Shown here piece after piece: positions 60,401 through 64,000 of a DNA stretch of 64,000 nucleotides (position 1 is its first letter; every line of letters starts with the position of its first letter). Both the position numbers and the translations under genes were made by a program. The DNA comes from Climacium dendroides (taxonomy: Eukaryota > Streptophyta > Bryopsida > Hypnales > Climaciaceae): the NCBI GenBank assembly GCA_950106755.1, contig OX467089.1:684501-748500 (forward strand), in the 5' to 3' direction. Under the pieces are notes generated by a model. The model saw only the letters and a list, made by a program, of their open reading frames with translations. It was not told the origin of the DNA and searched no databases.

Positions 60401-61984
60401 GAATTCATGACTTTATGAATAATTGCAACTTGCACAACATGTTTCCCATTTCTCTTAAGTGAACTTCATGAGGTTACATATTGTTGGACACTAAAGTAGA
60501 GGGCTAGGTTCATGTTCCAATTTTTACTTTCACGTACGAGGTCATTCAAAGTGACCACCAATTGCATTTGTTTTTGAATTCGTGACTTTATGAATAATTG
60601 CAACTTGCACAACATGTTTCCCATTTCTTTTAAGTGAACTTCATGAGGTTACATATTGTTGGACACTAAAGTAGAGTGCTAGGTTCATGTTCCAATTTTT
60701 ACTTTCACGTACGAGGTCATTCAAAGCAACCACCAATTGCATTTGTTTTTGAATTCGTGACTTTATGAATAATTGCACCGTGCACAACATGTTTCCCATT
60801 TCTTTTAAGTGAACTTCATGAGGTTACATATTGTTGGACACTAAAGTAGAGTGCTAGGTTCATGTTCCAATTTTTACTTTCACGCACGAGGTCATTCAAA
60901 GCAACCACCAATTGCATTTGTTTTTGAATTCGTGACTTTATGAATAATTGCACCGTGCACAACATGTTTCCCATTTCTTTTAAGTGAACTTCATGAGGTT
61001 ACATATTGTTGGACACTAAAGTAGAGGGCTAGGTTCATGTTCCAATTTTTACTTTCACGTACGAGGTCATTCAAAGCAACCACCAATTGCATTTGTTTTT
61101 GAATTCGTGACTTTATGAATAATTGCAACTTGCACAACATGTTTCCCATTTCTTTTAAGTGAACTTCATGAGGTTACATATTGTTGGACACTAAAGTAGA
61201 GGGCTAGGTTCATGTTCCAATTTTTACTTTCACGTACGCGGTCATTCAAAGTGACCATCAATTGCATTTGTTTTTGAATTCATGACTTTATGAATAATTG
61301 CAACTTGCACAACATGTTTCCCATTTTTTTGTAAGTGAACTTCATGAGGTTACATATTGTTGGACACTAAAGTAGAGGGCTAGGTTCATGTTCCAAATTT
61401 TACTTTCACGTACGAGGTCATTCAAAGTGACCGCCAATTGCATTTGTTTTTGAATTCATGACTTTATGAATAATTGCAACTTGCACAACATGTTTCCCAT
61501 TTCTCTTAAGTGAACTTCATGAGGTTACATATTGTTGGACACTAAAGTAGAGGGCTAGGTTCATGTTCCAATTTTTACTTTCACGTACGAGGTCATTCAA
61601 AGTGACCACCAATTGCATTTGTTTTTGAATTCGTGACTTTATGAATAATTGCAACTTGCACAACATGTTTCCCATTTCTTTTAAGTGAACTTCATGAGGT
61701 TACATATTGTTGGACACTAAAGTAGAGTGCTAGGTTCATGTTCCAATTTTTACTTTCACGTACGAGGTCATTCAAAGCAACCACCAATTGCATTTGTTTT
61801 TGAATTCGTGACTTTATGAATAATTGCACCGTGCACAACATGTTTCCCATTTCTTTTAAGTGAACTTCATGAGGTTACATGTTGTTGGACACTAAAGTAG
61901 AGGGCTAGGTTCATGTTCCAATTTTTACTTTCACGTACGAGGTCATTCAAAGTGACCATCAATTGCATTTGTTTTTGAATTCAT
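57428..61984 (+). repeat. HOR, 2279/2278-bp 13-mer, two copies
   Basis: Copies are 57428-59706 and 59707-61984. Copy one: D(CCCCATT), A, F, G, B, E, G, B, E, G, B, E(AGAGTGC), E(CCGTGC front). Copy two: D, A, F, G, B, E(AGAGTGC), E(CCGTGC), E(CCGTGC), E(CGCGG), G, B, E(AGAGTGC), E(CCGTGC). Both have 13 monomers and nearly equal length but the interior differs. Equal length was thus reached by different internal gains and losses, or one copy was re-edited after duplication. Confidence 0.88.
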
Positions 61985-63562
61985 GACTTTATGAATAACT
62001 GCAACTTGCACAACATGTTTCCCATTTTTTTGTAAGTGAACTTCATGAGGTTACATATTGTTGGACACTAAAGTACAAGGCTAGATTCATGCCCCATTTT
62101 TTACTATCACGTAGGAGGTCATTCAATGTGACCACCAATTGCATTTTTTTTTGGAATTCGTGACTTTATGAATAATTGCACCGTGCACAACATGTTTCCC
62201 ATTTTTTTTTACGTGAATATCATGAGGTTACATTTTGTTGGACACTAAAGTAGAGGGCTAGTTCATGCTCCAATTTTTACTGTCACGTACGAGGTCATTC
62301 AAAGTGACCGCCAATAGCATTTGTTTTTAAATTCATGACTTTATGAATAATGCAACTTGCACAACATGTTTCCCATTTCTTTTAAGTAAACATCATGAGG
62401 TTACATATTTTTGGACACTAAAGTAGAGGGCTAGGTTCATGTTCCAATTTTTACTTTCACGTACGCGGTCATTCAAAGTGACCATCAATTGCATTTGTTT
62501 TTGAATTCATGACTTTATGAATAATTGCAACTTGCACAACATGTTTCCCATTTTTTTGTAAGTGAACTTCATGAGGTTACATATTGTTGGACACTAAAGT
62601 AGAGGGCTAGGTTCATGTTCCAAATTTTACTTTCACGTACGAGGTCATTCAAAGTGACCGCCAATTGCATTTGTTTTTGAATTCATGACTTTATGAATAA
62701 TTGCAACTTGCACAACATGTTTCCCATTTCTCTTAAGTGAACTTCATGAGGTTACATATTGTTGGACACTAAAGTAGAGGGCTAGGTTCATGTTCCAATT
62801 TTTACTTTCACGTACGCGGTCATTCAAAGTGACCATCAATTGCATTTGTTTTTGAATTCATGACTTTATGAATAATTGCAACTTGCACAACATGTTTCCC
62901 ATTTTTTTGTAAGTGAACTTCATGAGGTTACATATTGTTGGACACTAAAGTAGAGGGCTAGGTTCATGTTCCAAATTTTACTTTCACGTACGAGGTCATT
63001 CAAAGTGACCGCCAATTGCATTTGTTTTTGAATTCATGACTTTATGAATAATTGCAACTTGCACAACATGTTTCCCATTTCTCTTAAGTGAACTTCATGA
63101 GGTTACATATTGTTGGACACTAAAGTAGAGGGCTAGGTTCATGTTCCAATTTTTACTTTCACGTACGAGGTCATTCAAAGTGACCACCAATTGCATTTGT
63201 TTTTGAATTCGTGACTTTATGAATAATTGCAACTTGCACAACATGTTTCCCATTTCTTTTAAGTGAACTTCATGAGGTTACATATTGTTGGACACTAAAG
63301 TAGAGTGCTAGGTTCATGTTCCAATTTTTACTTTCACGTACGAGGTCATTCAAAGCAACCACCAATTGCATTTGTTTTTGAATTCGTGACTTTATGAATA
63401 ATTGCACCGTGCACAACATGTTTCCCATTTCTTTTAAGTGAACTTCATGAGGTTACATGTTGTTGGACACTAAAGTAGAGGGCTAGGTTCATGTTCCAAT
63501 TTTTACTTTCACGTACGAGGTCATTCAAAGTGACCATCAATTGCATTTGTTTTTGAATTCAT
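61985..63562 (+). repeat. HOR, 1578-bp 9-mer, shortened form of the 13-mer
   Basis: Starts are 61985 (D), 62162 (A, with CCAATAGCAT), 62337 (F), 62511 (G), 62687 (B/E hybrid), 62862 (G), 63038 (B), 63213 (E AGAGTGC) and 63388 (E CCGTGC, CATGTTG). The CATGTTG change also occurs in the last E of the previous unit (61810), 1578 bp earlier. The hybrid at 62687 replaces a B-E pair with one monomer. Confidence 0.9.
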
Positions 63563-64000
63563 GACTTTATGAATAACTGCAACTTGCACAACATGTTTCC
63601 CATTTTTTTGTAAGTGAACTTCATGAGGTTACATATTGTTGGACACTAAAGTACAAGGCTAGATTCATGCCCCATTTTTTACTATCACGTAGGAGGTCAT
63701 TCAATGTGACCACCAATTGCATTTTTTTTTGGAATTCGTGACTTTATGAATAATTGCACCGTGCACAACATGTTTCCCATTTTTTTTTACGTGAATATCA
63801 TGAGGTTACATTTTGTTGGACACTAAAGTAGAGGGCTAGTTCATGCTCCAATTTTTACTGTCACGTACGAGGTCATTCAAAGTGACCGCCAATTGCATTT
63901 GTTTTTAAATTCATGACTTTATGAATAATGCAACTTGCACAACATGTTTCCCATTTCTTTTAAGTAAACATCATGAGGTTACATATTTTTGGACACTAAA
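63563..64000 (+). repeat. Start of next right-end HOR, cut by the window
   Basis: D(CCCCATTTTTTACTATC) at 63563, A at 63740 and the first 86 bases of F at 63915. They continue the D-A-F opening of the right-end unit, so the array extends beyond the window. Confidence 0.92.

Larger units (their letters stand above)
1..64000 (+). repeat. Satellite array, 175-177-bp monomers, entire window
   Basis: A single tandem satellite fills the window from edge to edge. I phased it on the conserved GACTTTA and counted 364 complete monomers (first start 1, last complete 63740-63914) and a partial monomer from 63915. Every unit is in the same orientation, with no inversion, insertion or unique spacer. Classes A and B are usually 175 bp, C and D 177 bp, and hybrids 174-178 bp. 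A monomer is about one nucleosome plus linker, as in many plant and animal centromeric satellites. All three forward frames are normally closed inside each monomer by the TAA, TAG and TAG of CTAAAGTAGAGGGCTAG. The reverse strand is also closed in three frames over about 41 bp, so the array does not encode long proteins. Centromere identity is inferred; a pericentromeric or knob-like block is the alternative. Confidence 0.97.

Noticed and set aside
1..64000. CRISPR array
   Set aside because: There are no short repeats separated by unique spacers. The whole 175-bp unit repeats and the variable parts are shared among units.
1..64000. Protein-coding genes or ORFs spanning monomers
   Set aside because: All three forward frames are normally stopped in each monomer within 16 bases, and the reverse strand is stopped in three frames within about 41 bases. 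Any open stretch is a short by-product of the repeat.
1..64000. tRNA, rRNA or other structured RNA genes
   Set aside because: No cloverleaf, A/B box pair or rRNA-like segment is seen; hairpins are limited to 5-bp arms.
1..64000. T-runs as poly(A) tails of retroelements
   Set aside because: The runs of seven to ten T sit at fixed monomer positions, have no target-site duplications and are part of the class definition.
1..64000. Human alpha satellite, Arabidopsis 178-bp or Brassica 176-bp centromere repeat
   Set aside because: The length is similar, but none of the motifs I remember from those families is present.

Overview
The whole window is one uninterrupted tandem satellite array. It holds 364 complete monomers plus a partial one at the right edge, counted by hand from the conserved GACTTTA start. 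Monomers are 174-178 bp (mostly 175, 176 or 177; mean about 175.6) and all read head-to-tail in the same orientation. I see no gene, RNA gene, transposon, CRISPR array or unique-sequence gap. One monomer counted by hand (879-1053) has 62 G+C in 175 bases, about 35% GC. Nucleosome-sized, AT-rich monomers in higher-order repeats (HORs) with no interruption for 64 kb are typical of a eukaryotic centromeric or other large heterochromatic satellite, and a flowering plant is my best guess. I do not recognise the family from memory and give no species.

Sequence classes. Linked diagnostic positions sort monomers into recurring classes. A has CCGTGCAC, ACGTGAATATC and CTAGTTCATGCTCC. B has CTCTTAAGTG, GGTTCATGTTCC and GCAACC. 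B' is B with GGGTTAGG. C has TTTGTAAGTG and a TGACCATC tail. D has GTACAAGGCTAGATT and GCCCC. E has TTCTTTTAAG. F has AATAATGCAAC and AAGTAAACATC. G has CCAAATTTTAC. Monomers combining the front of one class with the back of another mark old recombination points.

Layout. 1-5096: short HORs (879-bp 5-mer, 1054-bp 6-mer). 5097-13177: 1056-bp 6-mer, then a 1405-bp 8-mer expanded to a 12-mer. 13178-22491: 1406-bp 8-mers and 2109-bp 12-mers. 22492-28634: 1931-bp 11-mers and a 1579-bp 9-mer derived from them. 28635-33550: 1228-bp and 1230-bp 7-mers. 33551-36184: a hybrid-rich transition. 36185-51811: a second domain with A/E tetramers (702 bp), 1229-bp 7-mers, 1755-bp 10-mers and 1406-bp 8-mers. 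51812-64000: F/G-containing HORs (2279- and 2278-bp 13-mers, a 1578-bp 9-mer) with an embedded 526-bp trimer and a mosaic block of copies from further left.

Main observations. Left-half HORs are assembled from a few fixed modules (527, 702 and 880 bp) in different orders. A short palindrome in most monomers exists in two forms that differ by a symmetric pair of changes (TGCACcGTGCA in A, TGCAAcTTGCA in most others). A second dyad, GGTCA-7-TGACC, is class-specific. Class A changes three linked markers together near 35-36 kb. No canonical CENP-B box is seen. Coordinates are hand-counted and class assignments are by eye; no alignment was run.
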